Positions 45,291 to 55,191 of a DNA stretch of 64,000 bases are shown piece after piece. Both the position numbers and the translations under genes were made by a program. The DNA comes from Dokdonella_A sp049583635 (GTDB taxonomy: Bacteria; Pseudomonadota; Gammaproteobacteria; Xanthomonadales; Rhodanobacteraceae): the NCBI GenBank assembly GCA_049583635.1, contig JBAUWF010000042.1, positions 62,001-126,000 on the forward strand, read 5' to 3'. The stretch's first letter is position 1. Each line of letters opens with the position of its first letter. Below the pieces are notes generated by a model that saw nothing but the letters and a program-made list of their open reading frames with translations, was not told where the DNA came from and made no database searches.

Positions 45291-46244
45291 TCAGCGCTTG
45301 CGCACCGGCAATGGCACGTTGCACAGATCGATCTTGCCGGCTGGAACGTGGTACCACATGTCGCGTCGGTTGCGTCGCGATTCGACCAGCGCGGCAAACG
45401 TCGAGGTATCGGTGCGCAGTACCCGCAGGTTGCTGCGCTGGTCCTTCGGCACGTCGGCCGCGATTCGCATCGAGTGGATTGCGATGCGTTGCGCGGGCGT
45501 CTTGTAGAGTCCGAGCGGCGCATCGCCTCGTGGCAGCGCGGACAGACGTTCGATGCCATCAAGCACGCGGCCGACCAGGGCAATGTTGCGATCGAGCTGG
45601 CGCGGCGCCTGGCCGATGACGACGTACAGTTCGGCGCCGTTGCCGCTGTCGATATCGTTGTCGCGCCCGACGCCGACCATGCCGTAGCAGTGCACGAGCC
45701 ATGCCTGGTCGTGCGCGGCATCCCGCGCAACCGGCATGCCTCGCGAGAAACCCACTTCCGGCGCGTATACATCGCCATCCGGCAGGCGCGTGAACGGAAG
45801 CCCCTTCATCGTGCGCGTAAACTCGGACGCCAGCTTCGCTTTTGCGTTGCCGAGCGATCGCTGCCTGCCTTTTTCGCCGGCGCGGGGATCGCCCCATTGC
45901 GTGACAAAATTGTCCTGCACGCGATTGATGCTGAGTCCATCGAAGTAGTGCGCACGCACCAAGGTCTTGATATTGGCAACATGCAACGGTGCAAATTCGG
46001 AGTTCAGTTCGATGACTACCCGGCCGCTGGCCAGTTCCAGATAAAGCGTGTCGTCCGGATTGGGTCGACGCCAGTCTGAAGTCGAAGATGCGGCCAGCAC
46101 GTCCCGCATTGTTTGCGGTCTTGCCGTGTCGGGCGGATTTCGCGCCAACAATGCGATTGGCCACGCGAGAACCGATGCGCAGATCAGCGCAGCCGTGCAA
46201 CGGTTGTGAAATGCCGAATCTTTTTGCGAGGCTTCAATCTTCAT
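45291..46244 (-). CDS. Exported cyclophilin-type peptidyl-prolyl isomerase
   Basis: A 317-residue protein with an N-terminal signal (CTAALICASVLAWPIALLA) and a cyclophilin domain: SGRVVIELNSEFAPLHVANI, HYFDGLSINRVQDNFVTQWGDP, YGMVGVGRD and GAELYVVIGQAPRQLD. It would speed prolyl isomerisation in the periplasm. The domain has a long insertion after FVTQWGDP and a C-terminal extension, making it larger than E. coli PpiA (190). GGGAGA lies before the ATG at 46244. Confidence 0.88.
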   Translation of the reverse strand: MKIEASQKDSAFHNRCTAALICASVLAWPIALLARNPPDTARPQTMRDVLAASSTSDWRRPNPDDTLYLELASGRVVIELNSEFAPLHVANIKTLVRAHYFDGLSINRVQDNFVTQWGDPRAGEKGRQRSLGNAKAKLASEFTRTMKGLPFTRLPDGDVYAPEVGFSRGMPVARDAAHDQAWLVHCYGMVGVGRDNDIDSGNGAELYVVIGQAPRQLDRNIALVGRVLDGIERLSALPRGDAPLGLYKTPAQRIAIHSMRIAADVPKDQRSNLRVLRTDTSTFAALVESRRNRRDMWYHVPAGKIDLCNVPLPVRKR

Positions 46245-46324
46245 CAATCGTCTCCCGGGCGCGTCATGACGGTACATGATGGCATGCTCACCATTGGTTT
46301 CTTTCCCCAATCGCCGGATCGAAC

Positions 46325-46927
46325 ATGTCCAAGATTTACGACCGCACCTATTTCGACAAGTGGTATCGCGGCGGGTGCGAGATTGTCGGGTCGCGCAGCG
46401 AACTCGCACGCAAGGTCACGCTGGTCGTGGCACTCGCCGAATACTATCTTGGGCGCGAGGTGTGCAGCGTGCTCGACGTCGGTTGCGGAGAAGCGCCGTG
46501 GCGCGCGCCATTGAGGGCGTTGCGGCCCAAACTAGCGTATTTCGGTCTTGATACGAGCGACTATGTGGTTTCGCGCTACGGGCGATCGCGCAACATCAGG
46601 TGCGCGCGCTTCGGTCAACTCGGCGAGCTGCGCTTCGATTCGCGCTTTGACATCATCGTTTGCAGCGATGTCCTGCATTACGTCGGTGCCCGGGAAATCC
46701 ACAGGGGTCTTGGCGGCTTTGGCGAAGTACTCGAAGGGCTGGCGTTTCTTGAGGTGTTTACCACGCGTGATTCGCCTGCCGGCGACCATGATGGATTCAT
46801 CGCACGCACGCCGCGCTGGTACCGTGAAACATTCGCGGGTGCCGGGTTGATCGCTTGCGGTTCGCACGCCTATTTGAGCCCGCATCTGTGGCGCTCGGTC
46901 GCGGCACTGGAGTGTTTGCCACCGTAG
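46325..46927 (+). CDS. Class I SAM-dependent methyltransferase
   Basis: A 200-residue cytoplasmic methyltransferase. Motif I is SVLDVGCGEAPWR, followed by YFGLDTSDYVV and IIVCSDVLHYVG. The N-terminus (SKIYDRTYFDKWYRGG) is shared by small trans-aconitate/biotin-type methyltransferase relatives. No substrate can be assigned. It is divergent from the cyclophilin gene. Confidence 0.8.
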   Translation: MSKIYDRTYFDKWYRGGCEIVGSRSELARKVTLVVALAEYYLGREVCSVLDVGCGEAPWRAPLRALRPKLAYFGLDTSDYVVSRYGRSRNIRCARFGQLGELRFDSRFDIIVCSDVLHYVGAREIHRGLGGFGEVLEGLAFLEVFTTRDSPAGDHDGFIARTPRWYRETFAGAGLIACGSHAYLSPHLWRSVAALECLPP

Positions 46928-47116
46928 CGCCTGCGCCGTCGGAACAGGCCCTCATCAAATCGCGTCGCATCGCTGCTATCATGCGCAGCTGGCAAAAAGC
47001 CGCACCGAGGTATCCGTCGATGGACTTGCCCAGTCCAGCCCAACACGATCGATTGTTCAACCCCCTGACCTGCTAGTTCCGCTCGGCGCCCCCGCTGACG
47101 GGACGGGGAGCGCAGC

Positions 47117-48487
47117 ATGAGCGAAGTCGAGACCATAAAGTCGCCCAATCGCCTGGCCGAGCAAGTCGAGCAGGTCGCCCGTCTGTTGCGCGAGGGCCGC
47201 GAGCACGAACTCAAGCCGCTGCTCGACACGCTGCATCCGGCCGATATTGCCAGTTTGCTCGAATCGCTTCCGCTGGAAGAGCGCCTGGCGGTGTGGTTGC
47301 GGGTAAAGGCCGAACGCGACGGCGAGATCCTGCTCGAAGTCTCCGATGCGGTGCGTGAATCGCTGATCGCCGACATGGACGATCACGAGATTCTCGCCGC
47401 GGTCGAACCGCTGGATGCCGACGAGCTGGCCGATCTGGTCGAGGATCTGCCGACCGAGGTGCTGCCGGAACTCATGGCCAGCCTCGACGCGCAGCAACGC
47501 GAGCGCGTGCAGTCGGCGCTGTCCTATGCCGATGACCAGGTCGGTGCCCTGATGGATTTCGAGATGGTCACGATCCGCGAGGACGTGAAGCTCGAAGTCG
47601 TGCTGCGCTACATGCGCCGTTTCGAGGAATTGCCCGAGCAGACCGACAAGCTGTTCGTGGTCAACGCCGACAATTTGCTGACCGGCGTGTTGCCGCTCAA
47701 GTGGCTGCTGCTCAACTCGCCGGACAAGAAGGTCGGCGAAGTCATGGCACGGGATGTCAACACGTTTCACCCGGATGACGCCGGCGACGAAGCCGCCCAG
47801 GCGTTCGAGCGCTACGACCTGATTTCGGCACCTGTGGTCGATGGCGGCGGGCACCTGATCGGCCGCCTGACCATCGACGTCATGGTCGACTTCATTCGCG
47901 AGGAGAGCGAATCGGAGATGCTCGGGCGCGCGGGTCTGCGCGAAGAAGAGGACGTCTTCGCGTCGGTCTGGTCCTCGGTACGCAACCGCTGGTCCTGGCT
48001 GGCGATCAATCTGGTCACCGCATTTCTCGCCTCGCGCGTGATCGGCCTGTTTGAGGGCTCGATCGAGAAACTGGTCGCACTGGCGACATTGATGCCGATC
48101 GTCGCCAGCATCGGGGGCAGTTCCGGCAATCAGACCATCATCATGATCGTGCGTGCGGTGGCGGTGGAACAGGTTGGCACCGGTGCGATCCGGCGTCTGT
48201 GGCGCAAGGAACTCGCCGTGGCCCTGTTCAACGGGCTCATCTGGGGCGGTGTCATTGGCGTCGTTGCGGCGCTGATGTACCACAGTCTGATGCTTGGAGT
48301 CGTCATGACCTCGGCGATGGTCCTGAACCTGCTGCTCGCTGCATTCATGGGTGTCGGGATCCCGATGCTGATGTTGCGTCTGGGCCATGATCCGGCGCTG
48401 GGCTCGAACATCTTTCTGACCTTCATGACCGACAGCGGTGGCTTCTTCATCTTTCTCGGTCTAGCGACCGTGTTTCTCATGCACTGA
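47117..48487 (+). CDS. mgtE: Magnesium transporter MgtE
   Basis: A 456-residue Mg2+ channel. The cytosolic N-domain (about 15-130, superhelical with repeated LLxxLxPADIA-like units), two CBS domains (about 145-265) that sense Mg2+, a plug helix, and five membrane helices with signature PIVASIGGSSGNQT are all visible. It works as a homodimer in the inner membrane. The 190-base upstream gap shows no recognised Mg riboswitch. Confidence 0.94.
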   Translation: MSEVETIKSPNRLAEQVEQVARLLREGREHELKPLLDTLHPADIASLLESLPLEERLAVWLRVKAERDGEILLEVSDAVRESLIADMDDHEILAAVEPLDADELADLVEDLPTEVLPELMASLDAQQRERVQSALSYADDQVGALMDFEMVTIREDVKLEVVLRYMRRFEELPEQTDKLFVVNADNLLTGVLPLKWLLLNSPDKKVGEVMARDVNTFHPDDAGDEAAQAFERYDLISAPVVDGGGHLIGRLTIDVMVDFIREESESEMLGRAGLREEEDVFASVWSSVRNRWSWLAINLVTAFLASRVIGLFEGSIEKLVALATLMPIVASIGGSSGNQTIIMIVRAVAVEQVGTGAIRRLWRKELAVALFNGLIWGGVIGVVAALMYHSLMLGVVMTSAMVLNLLLAAFMGVGIPMLMLRLGHDPALGSNIFLTFMTDSGGFFIFLGLATVFLMH

Positions 48488-48589
48488 CGCCGGATGGCGA
48501 CGGTGAGCCGGCTGCCGATCTCCGGCGGCCGCGTGGATAATCGCGGCGTGTGCGGCGTGCGTGATGCAGCGAAGTCGTGCAGACGATCC

Positions 48590-49234
48590 TCAGCGCGTGT
48601 CCGACGGCCCCTTCAGTTCGATGCGCTTCCCGGAGCCATCAACCGCGAGTTCGGCGCGTTCGATTCGCCACCGGCCGAGATCCTTTACCGCGTCGAGATA
48701 GACCGTACCGTTGCCCTTCGCACCGTCGACCGCAAACGAGAGCTTCGCCGTACCGCTCGGACCCGATTCGTTGATGCTCCCGGACGGGAATCCGGTATTC
48801 ATCGGCGTACCCAGCATTTCGATTGCCTGCGCATTGTGCTGCACGGCCGCCGCGCCAAGCCGATAGGCGTCCGAATCCCGGAATGCCGAAATCAGGGCAG
48901 GAACGATGATCAGAAATGGCACAACGCAAACGACAATCACGACAACGTAGGCGATGACGCCCCATTTCGCCCAGGCGCGCTGCGCACGACGGAAGTGCTC
49001 GACACTATCCCAGCGCTTGTTCTGCCATGCCCATTCGTTGCCCTTCACGCCGAGGACAAACAACATGACGATGCCCGCGAACGGCACCAATGCCAGCAGT
49101 GCGATCGGCGTGTTGTTGCCGATTCCCCAGATCCAGTTCAGCAGGAACGCACCCCAGTTCCAGCGGTTCAGTTCGGCGGGAACTGCGGTCTCGGCGCCCC
49201 TTCCGGACGTGTTTTCCACGACAATTGCAGCCAT
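48590..49234 (-). CDS. Coa1-domain membrane protein
   Basis: A 214-residue protein. An N-terminal segment (WNWGAFLLNWIWGIGNN) with two or three membrane helices is followed by a C-terminal domain like cytochrome oxidase assembly factor Coa1/Tim21 (SGTAKLSFAVDGAKGNGTVY, RWRIERAELAVDG). Bacterial members are uncharacterised; a respiratory assembly role is possible but there is no oxidase gene nearby. It converges on mgtE. Confidence 0.7.
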   Translation of the reverse strand: MAAIVVENTSGRGAETAVPAELNRWNWGAFLLNWIWGIGNNTPIALLALVPFAGIVMLFVLGVKGNEWAWQNKRWDSVEHFRRAQRAWAKWGVIAYVVVIVVCVVPFLIIVPALISAFRDSDAYRLGAAAVQHNAQAIEMLGTPMNTGFPSGSINESGPSGTAKLSFAVDGAKGNGTVYLDAVKDLGRWRIERAELAVDGSGKRIELKGPSDTR

Positions 49235-49353
49235 GATGTTCTACCCCTGACGTGACTTGTGCTCGTTGCATTCCCTGTCCGGAGCGCGGCAACGTGCTGG
49301 CGGCCATGGCCGGCCCGCGTCGGAAAAAGCGAGGATAGTCTTCATCCAACGGA

Positions 49354-50046
49354 CTACCAGACACGTCCGCGCACCGGAATCAGCGCGCCAGTGATCGCGT
49401 TCGCGGTGTCCGACAGAAGGAACAGGATGACGTCGGCAAGCTGTTCGGGTTTCACCCAACGATCGAAATCCGCTTTCGGCATGTCGGCACGATTGGGCGG
49501 TGTGTCGATGATGCTCGGCAACACCGCGTTGACCGTAATGTTCCGGTCCTTCAATTCTTCCGCCAGCGCCTCGGTAAGACGTGACACGCCGCTCTTGGAT
49601 GCCGCATACGCGCCCATGCCGGCGCTCGCCTTGTCTGCGGCGCCCGCGCCGATATTGACGATGCGCCCGCCCTCGCCGAAGTGCGTGAGCGCGGCCTTGC
49701 TCGCGGCCGCGGCGGTGCGCAGGTTGACCCGATAGAGCCGATCCCAGGTGTCGAGATCGCCATCGGCGAGCGTTTCCCAGCGGAACGTGCCGGCGACATT
49801 TACCAGGGCATCGAGCCCGCCCAGCGCCTTCGCGACGTCGTCAAACGTTCTGACGGCGCTGCTCGCATCAGCGATGTCGACATTGCCGAACAGTTTCGCA
49901 TCGCCGAGCCGCGTCGCCGCCGCCGGCGCGTTTGCGCGATCAATCGCGGCGACGCGCGCACCGGCCGCGAGTGCGGCATGCACGACCGCCGCGCCGAGAG
50001 TGCCGAATGCGCCGGTTACCGCGACGCGCCTGCCTTCGAGCTGCAT
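49354..50046 (-). CDS. Short-chain dehydrogenase/reductase
   Basis: A 230-residue classical SDR: TGAFGTLGAAVVHAALAAGA for the cofactor, NVAGTFRWE, and catalytic Tyr-x3-Lys in YAASKSG. The glycine motif TGxxxxLG is slightly unusual. The ATG at 50046 has GGAG at 9 bases and is preferred over ATG 50061. Substrate unknown. It is divergent from the OPT transporter gene. Confidence 0.85.
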   Translation of the reverse strand: MQLEGRRVAVTGAFGTLGAAVVHAALAAGARVAAIDRANAPAAATRLGDAKLFGNVDIADASSAVRTFDDVAKALGGLDALVNVAGTFRWETLADGDLDTWDRLYRVNLRTAAAASKAALTHFGEGGRIVNIGAGAADKASAGMGAYAASKSGVSRLTEALAEELKDRNITVNAVLPSIIDTPPNRADMPKADFDRWVKPEQLADVILFLLSDTANAITGALIPVRGRVW

Positions 50047-50340
50047 GAGATCTCGCTCCATGTACCGTGGGTCTCACCGAATGATAGTGGAACGCGGAGC
50101 GCGTTACAGTCGCGGCACCGGTGCCGGCGCCCGAAGGCGGGATACGACGCACCGTCTGCGTGCCGGCGCTGGCGTGTCGTGCGCGTCGGGTCAATGTCGC
50201 CGACGATGGAAAATCGGCCTGCATCCGGGTTATCTTTCCGGTTGCGCCGGCACGGCTCGTCAGGCTGCGTCCTTGCGGCAAACGGATCGATACCGTCCAT
50301 GGATCGGCAGGGGAATCATCTCAATACGGGAAAGTTACGC

Positions 50341-52344
50341 GTGAACACACAGCAACACGCCGGCGTCGAGCCGCGCACCGAACTGACCATTCGCGGCCTG
50401 ATCATCGGCATCGTCATCACCGTGGTGTTCACCGCGGCAAACGTGTTCTTCGGGCTCAAGGCCGGTCTGACCTTTGCCACCTCGATACCGGCTGCGGTCA
50501 TTTCGATGGCCATCCTGCGCAAGTTCCGTGACGCCAGCATCCAGGAAAACAACATCGTGCAGACGGTAGCCTCGGCGGCCGGCACGCTGTCGGCGATCAT
50601 TTTCGTGCTGCCGGGCCTGATCATCGTCGGCTGGTGGAACGGATTCCCGTTCTGGGAATCGTTCGGGATCTGCGTGACCGGTGGCATTCTCGGCGTGATG
50701 TACACGATACCGCTGCGCCGGGCGCTGGTCACCGACTCGGATCTGCCGTATCCGGAAGGTGTGGCCTGCGCCGAGGTGCTCAAGGTCGGTGCGACCGGCA
50801 CCGGCGTCGATGAGGCAAGCGCGGAGGAATCGAGCCAGGCCGGGCTGCGTGCGGTGGTAGTCGGATCGCTGGTCGCAGCCGCCTTCGCAGTGGTGGTGCA
50901 GACCAAATTGTTTGCGAGCGACGTGGCGCAGTATTTCCGGATTGGCGATCGCGGTGCGGCGACCGGTTACGATTTCAGCCTGTCGTTTGCGTTGTTCGCG
51001 GTCGGTCATCTGGTCGGACTTTGGGTCGGCATCGCCATGCTGCTGGGTGCCGTCATCGGCTGGGGCTGGGCGGTGCCGCATTACACGCTGCTGGCGCCGG
51101 CAGCCGGCGCCGCAGCCGACGTCGCACAGGCGGTCTGGAGCCAGAAAGTGCGCTTTCTCGGCGCCGGCACGATCGGTGTCGCGGCGATCTGGACCCTGTT
51201 CACGCTGGTCAAACCGGTGGCCAGCGGGCTTGCCGCGGCCATGGCCTCCTCGCGTGCGCGCAAGGCCGGGCAGGGTGCCGCGCTGCCGCGTACCGAACAC
51301 GACATGCCGATCGGCATCGTCGGCCTCATTTCGCTCGCGTGCCTGGTGCCGATTGCGTGGTTGCTCGGTCGCTTCGCGCTCGCCAGCGGGCTCGGATCGC
51401 ACGTCACGCTGCTCGTGGTTGGCGGCGTGATCTTCGTCGTCATCATGAGTTTCTTTGTATCCGCCGTGACCGGCTACATGGCCGGTTTGATCGGCTCGTC
51501 CAACAGCCCGCTGTCCGGGATCGGCATACTTGTGGTCATCATTGTTGCGGTGCTGCTTGCGTTCGGGGTGCAGACGCACTTGCCGGTCGACAGCGGCAAG
51601 GCGCTGGTGGCGTTTGCGCTGTTCACGACGTCGGTGGTGTTCGCGGTGGCGACCATCGCCAACAACAACCTGCAGGACTTGAAGACCGGTCAACTGGTCG
51701 ATGCGACACCCTGGAAACAGCAGGCTGCTCTGGTGATCGGCGTGGTCGCCGGCGCGCTGATCATTCCGCCGGTGCTGGACCTGTTGAACCACGCCTATGG
51801 CTTTCTCGGTGCGCCCGGTGTTGATCCGGCGCGCGCGCTGCCGGCCCCGCAAGCCGGTCTCATATCGGCTCTCGCGCAAGGCGTGATCCAGCACAATATC
51901 GACTGGAGCCTGATCGCCATTGGCGTTGAAATCGGCATCGGAATCATCGTACTCGATGCGATTCTCGGGCGCGTGTCCAAAACCGTGCGCCTGCCGCCGC
52001 TGGCGGTCGGTCTGGGTATCTATCTGCCGACATCGACCACGCTCATGGTCGTGGTCGGCGCCATTGTCGGCGCGTATTTCGATCGCCGTGCCGATCGCGG
52101 GGACACGCCCGAAGCGACCAAACAGCTCGGCGTGCTGCTCGCTTCAGGCATGATCGTCGGTGAGAGCCTGATCGGTGTCCTGATCGCGGCGGTGGTGGCA
52201 TTCTCCGGCAACGACGCGCCGCTGCGGGTGGTCGGTCCCGCATTCGCGAATCCGTCGATCTGGATCGGCGGCATCGCATTTGCCGTGCTCATCGTTGCGT
52301 TGTATCGCTGGATCAGCCGGCTGCCGGGACAACGCGCCGGATAG
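50341..52344 (+). CDS. OPT-family oligopeptide transporter
   Basis: A 667-residue polytopic protein of the oligopeptide transporter superfamily. The N-terminal helix TIRGLIIGIVITVVFTAANV, NVFFGLKAGLTFATSIPAAV, SDLPYPEGVACAEVLK and YLPTSTTLMVVVGAIVG are family landmarks. It imports peptides or metal chelates by proton symport. The GTG at 50341 (GGGAAAG upstream) is favoured; an ATG at 50299 would add 14 residues. No peptidase operon is linked on this strand, although an M13 peptidase gene converges from the right. Confidence 0.88.
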   Translation: MNTQQHAGVEPRTELTIRGLIIGIVITVVFTAANVFFGLKAGLTFATSIPAAVISMAILRKFRDASIQENNIVQTVASAAGTLSAIIFVLPGLIIVGWWNGFPFWESFGICVTGGILGVMYTIPLRRALVTDSDLPYPEGVACAEVLKVGATGTGVDEASAEESSQAGLRAVVVGSLVAAAFAVVVQTKLFASDVAQYFRIGDRGAATGYDFSLSFALFAVGHLVGLWVGIAMLLGAVIGWGWAVPHYTLLAPAAGAAADVAQAVWSQKVRFLGAGTIGVAAIWTLFTLVKPVASGLAAAMASSRARKAGQGAALPRTEHDMPIGIVGLISLACLVPIAWLLGRFALASGLGSHVTLLVVGGVIFVVIMSFFVSAVTGYMAGLIGSSNSPLSGIGILVVIIVAVLLAFGVQTHLPVDSGKALVAFALFTTSVVFAVATIANNNLQDLKTGQLVDATPWKQQAALVIGVVAGALIIPPVLDLLNHAYGFLGAPGVDPARALPAPQAGLISALAQGVIQHNIDWSLIAIGVEIGIGIIVLDAILGRVSKTVRLPPLAVGLGIYLPTSTTLMVVVGAIVGAYFDRRADRGDTPEATKQLGVLLASGMIVGESLIGVLIAAVVAFSGNDAPLRVVGPAFANPSIWIGGIAFAVLIVALYRWISRLPGQRAG

Positions 52345-52374
52345 AAGATCGCCTCGCGGTTGCGCCGGCCAAGT

Positions 52375-52404
52375 TGCCGCAGGGTCGTGGCGAACCCTGC
52401 GGCA
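52375..52404. terminator. Bidirectional hairpin between OPT and M13 genes
   Basis: A perfect 11-bp stem (TGCCGCAGGGT / ACCCTGCGGCA) with an 8-base loop sits in the 68-base convergent gap. It lacks T-runs but is well placed to stop both transcripts. Confidence 0.6.
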
Positions 52405-52412
52405 TGACCGGC

Positions 52413-54518
52413 CTACCAGATATGGACGCGCGCCTGCGGGGCGAGATAGAGCTTGTCGCCCGGCTTCGGCGAGAACACGTCGTACCAGGCGTCGATATTG
52501 CGCACGGTCTGCGCGCGATACCGGCCCGGTGCATGACCATTGGTGATCACACGCTGCCGCAGCGCCGCTTCGCGCATCTTGCTGCGCCATATTTGCGCGA
52601 ACGCAATAAAGAAGCGCTGATCACCGGTGAAACCGCCGACGACCGGCGCCGCCTTGCCACCGAGCGACTTGAGATAGGCGGCATGGGCGATGGTCAGGCC
52701 GGAAACGTCGGCGATGTTCTCGCCCAGCGTCTGCTCGCCGTTGATGTGCAGGCCGGGTAGCGGTTCGTATTGGTTGTACTGTGCGACCAGACGCTGGCCA
52801 GCCGCTTTGAAATGCGCCTGGTCCTCGGGTGTCCACCAGTTCGCGAGCCGACCCTCGGCGTCGAATTCGGCGCCGTTGTTGTCGAAACTGTGGCTGATCT
52901 CGTGGCCGATCACGGCGCCGATGGCGCCGTAGTTCGACGCCGCATCCGCTGTCGGACTGAAGAACGGCGCTTCGAGTATCGCCGCCGGGAAATTCAGCGC
53001 ATTCTGCAGCGGCAGATTCACCGCGTTGACCATCTGCGGTGTCATCCACCACTCGCCGCGGTCGACCGGCTCACCGAGTTTCGCGAGCTGATGGCGGTAT
53101 TCGAATTCTTCCGCCCGCAGGTGGTTGCCGACCGCATCATCGGGGCGGATATCCAGTGTGGAATAGTCGCGCCAGGTTTCCGGATAGCCGACGCCGACCC
53201 GGATCGTCGCGATCTTGGCCTTGGCCTTCTTGCGTGTCGCCGTGGTCATCCAGTCGAGGTCGTCCACGCGCTCGGCGAACGCCGCGAGTATGTTGGTGAC
53301 CATCTGCTGCACCTGCTTCTTCGAAGAGGCGGGGAAATAGCGTTTGACATACAACTGGCCGACCGCGTCGCCAAGATCGCGACTGATGTTGTCGACTGCT
53401 CGCTTCCAGCGCTCGCGTTGCTGCGGTGTCCCTTGCAGCGTCCTGTCATAGAAACCGAAATTGAGATCCGCGTACGCCTTGGGCAATTCGCCGGCGCTGA
53501 GGTTGATCGTGTGGAAGCGAAGCCAGATTTTCCAGGTCGCCAGTGGTGCGCTCGCGACGAGTGCCGAGATCCCGCGTATCGCTTCCGGTTGCCAGACCAC
53601 GATCTGCTTCTGACCGGTGAGATCAGCGGCCTTGAAATAGCTCGGCCAGTCCAGTCCGGGGGCTTTGGTTGCAAATGCACTCCGGCCCCATGGATTGTTG
53701 GCTTTGTGCACATCTTCGGTGTCGACTACGCTGGCTTGCGCCTTGGCGATCCTTGTTTCCAGATCGAGAATGCGTTCGGCCGATGCGCTTGCATCGGCCG
53801 CCTTGGCGCCCGCCAGCCTGAGCACTGCGGCGATGTAAGTGCGATACGCCTTGCGAAACGCGACCATGTGCGCATCGCTGCCCAGATAGTAGTCGCGATT
53901 GGGCATACCGAGGCCGCCCTGCAACAGATAGGCGACATGATGCGACGGATCGGCCAGGCCCTGTGTCACGAACAGGCCGAACAGGCGCTCCGTGTTGAGT
54001 CTGGTCGCATTGATTGGATCGACATCCGCGCGCAGACTCTCGCCGAGCACGCGGGCCAGATCCTTGCGGGTCCTGATTGCTGCGATATTCGCCAACTCCG
54101 GAGCAAGCGGCGCGAGGCCCTTGTTCTGGATCGTCGATTCATCCATGAAGGCCTGGTAGTAGTCCGCGATCTTGCGCGCGTTCGAGCCCTTGGCCGGGTT
54201 GCCCTTGGCGGCATCGCGGATCAGATCGGCCGTGCGCTGTTCGGCTTTCTGGAACACCTTGAAGAATACGCCGGTGCTGGAGCGATCGGCCGGTATGACC
54301 GCGTTCTTGCGCCAGTTGCCATTGGCGTAATTGTCGAAGTCGTCTCCAGGCTTTACAGAACGGTCCATGCCGGCGATATCAATGCCCGTATTCTTGCCGC
54401 CGGACTCCTGATCGACGCCAGCGGACACTACGCTTGCAGCTTCGGCCGCCATCGTGGCCGACGGGCTGGCGCCGCACAGGACGCCCATGGCCAGACTCAA
54501 TGCAACGCATCGCATCAC
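52413..54518 (-). CDS. M13-family metalloendopeptidase
   Basis: A 701-residue exported zinc peptidase (neprilysin/PepO family). A signal peptide (VALSLAMGVLCGASPSATMA) precedes the M13 N-domain (GDDFDNYANGNW). Zinc ligands are in HEISH (539-543) and the downstream Glu in GENIADVSG; the family NAVNLPLQN substrate-binding motif and the C-terminal FSPKPGDKLYL tail are present. Xanthomonadales carry several such peptidases. It cleaves small peptides in the periplasm. Confidence 0.93.
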   Translation of the reverse strand: MMRCVALSLAMGVLCGASPSATMAAEAASVVSAGVDQESGGKNTGIDIAGMDRSVKPGDDFDNYANGNWRKNAVIPADRSSTGVFFKVFQKAEQRTADLIRDAAKGNPAKGSNARKIADYYQAFMDESTIQNKGLAPLAPELANIAAIRTRKDLARVLGESLRADVDPINATRLNTERLFGLFVTQGLADPSHHVAYLLQGGLGMPNRDYYLGSDAHMVAFRKAYRTYIAAVLRLAGAKAADASASAERILDLETRIAKAQASVVDTEDVHKANNPWGRSAFATKAPGLDWPSYFKAADLTGQKQIVVWQPEAIRGISALVASAPLATWKIWLRFHTINLSAGELPKAYADLNFGFYDRTLQGTPQQRERWKRAVDNISRDLGDAVGQLYVKRYFPASSKKQVQQMVTNILAAFAERVDDLDWMTTATRKKAKAKIATIRVGVGYPETWRDYSTLDIRPDDAVGNHLRAEEFEYRHQLAKLGEPVDRGEWWMTPQMVNAVNLPLQNALNFPAAILEAPFFSPTADAASNYGAIGAVIGHEISHSFDNNGAEFDAEGRLANWWTPEDQAHFKAAGQRLVAQYNQYEPLPGLHINGEQTLGENIADVSGLTIAHAAYLKSLGGKAAPVVGGFTGDQRFFIAFAQIWRSKMREAALRQRVITNGHAPGRYRAQTVRNIDAWYDVFSPKPGDKLYLAPQARVHIW

Positions 54519-54690
54519 TTCACCTCGCCTTCGTTCGGAACCGGTACACCATAGCGCGAAGCGACGCGGATGTGATCGTCGCCGTCGTGTCCAATCCGGT
54601 TACCGGTTTCCAAGACGCAAGCAGTTGGAGAGAATATGGTTCGCGCGCACGTTCGCGCGCCACCTCACATCAGCGACAGCGAGTAACGTC

Positions 54691-55146
54691 ATGGGCAAGA
54701 TCAATATCGCCGCCGTGCCCGAACGCATGGGCTCGGGTTACCCGGCGCCGTTCGCAGTGCGTGCCGGCGCGCGCATCAAGCAGGCGCTCGGCAACGCCGC
54801 AGCTCTGAGCGACTTCGGTGTCAACCTGACACAGTTGCCGCCACAAGCCTGGTCGAGTCAGCGGCACTGGCACTCGGACGAGGATGAATTCGTTCATGTA
54901 CTGTCCGGCGAAGTCATCCTGATTACCGATGCGGGCGAGGAAGTGTTGCGCGCGGGTGATTGCGCGGCGTTCCCGAAAGGAGTTGCCGACGGCCATCACC
55001 TGATCAATCGCAGCGACGAGATGGCGTCTTATCTCGAGATCGGAAGCCGGTCAGCCAACGACGTTTGCACCTATCCGGACATCGACCTGCGTCTCGATCG
55101 CGCAATGGGCTATGCGCACAAGGATGGAACGCCGTATCCGGACTGA
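54691..55146 (+). CDS. Cupin-domain protein
   Basis: A 151-residue single-domain cupin. Motif 1 (RHWHSDEDEFVHVLSGEVIL) and motif 2 (GDCAAFPKGVADGHHLIN) hold the His/Glu metal ligands. The C-terminal DVCTYPDIDLRL and HKDGTPYPD are typical of proteobacterial cupins of this size that resemble phosphomannose-isomerase-like or oxalate-type folds. No reaction can be assigned. It lies divergent from the M13 gene and converges on sufE. Confidence 0.78.
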   Translation: MGKINIAAVPERMGSGYPAPFAVRAGARIKQALGNAAALSDFGVNLTQLPPQAWSSQRHWHSDEDEFVHVLSGEVILITDAGEEVLRAGDCAAFPKGVADGHHLINRSDEMASYLEIGSRSANDVCTYPDIDLRLDRAMGYAHKDGTPYPD

Positions 55147-55191
55147 TCAAGGCCTCGCTGTCGCAAGTGCGCCGATGGTGTCCAGCAAGCC

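Noticed and set aside
46928..47116. Mg2+ riboswitch before mgtE
   Set aside because: No M-box or ykoK core could be recognised and no terminator is present.
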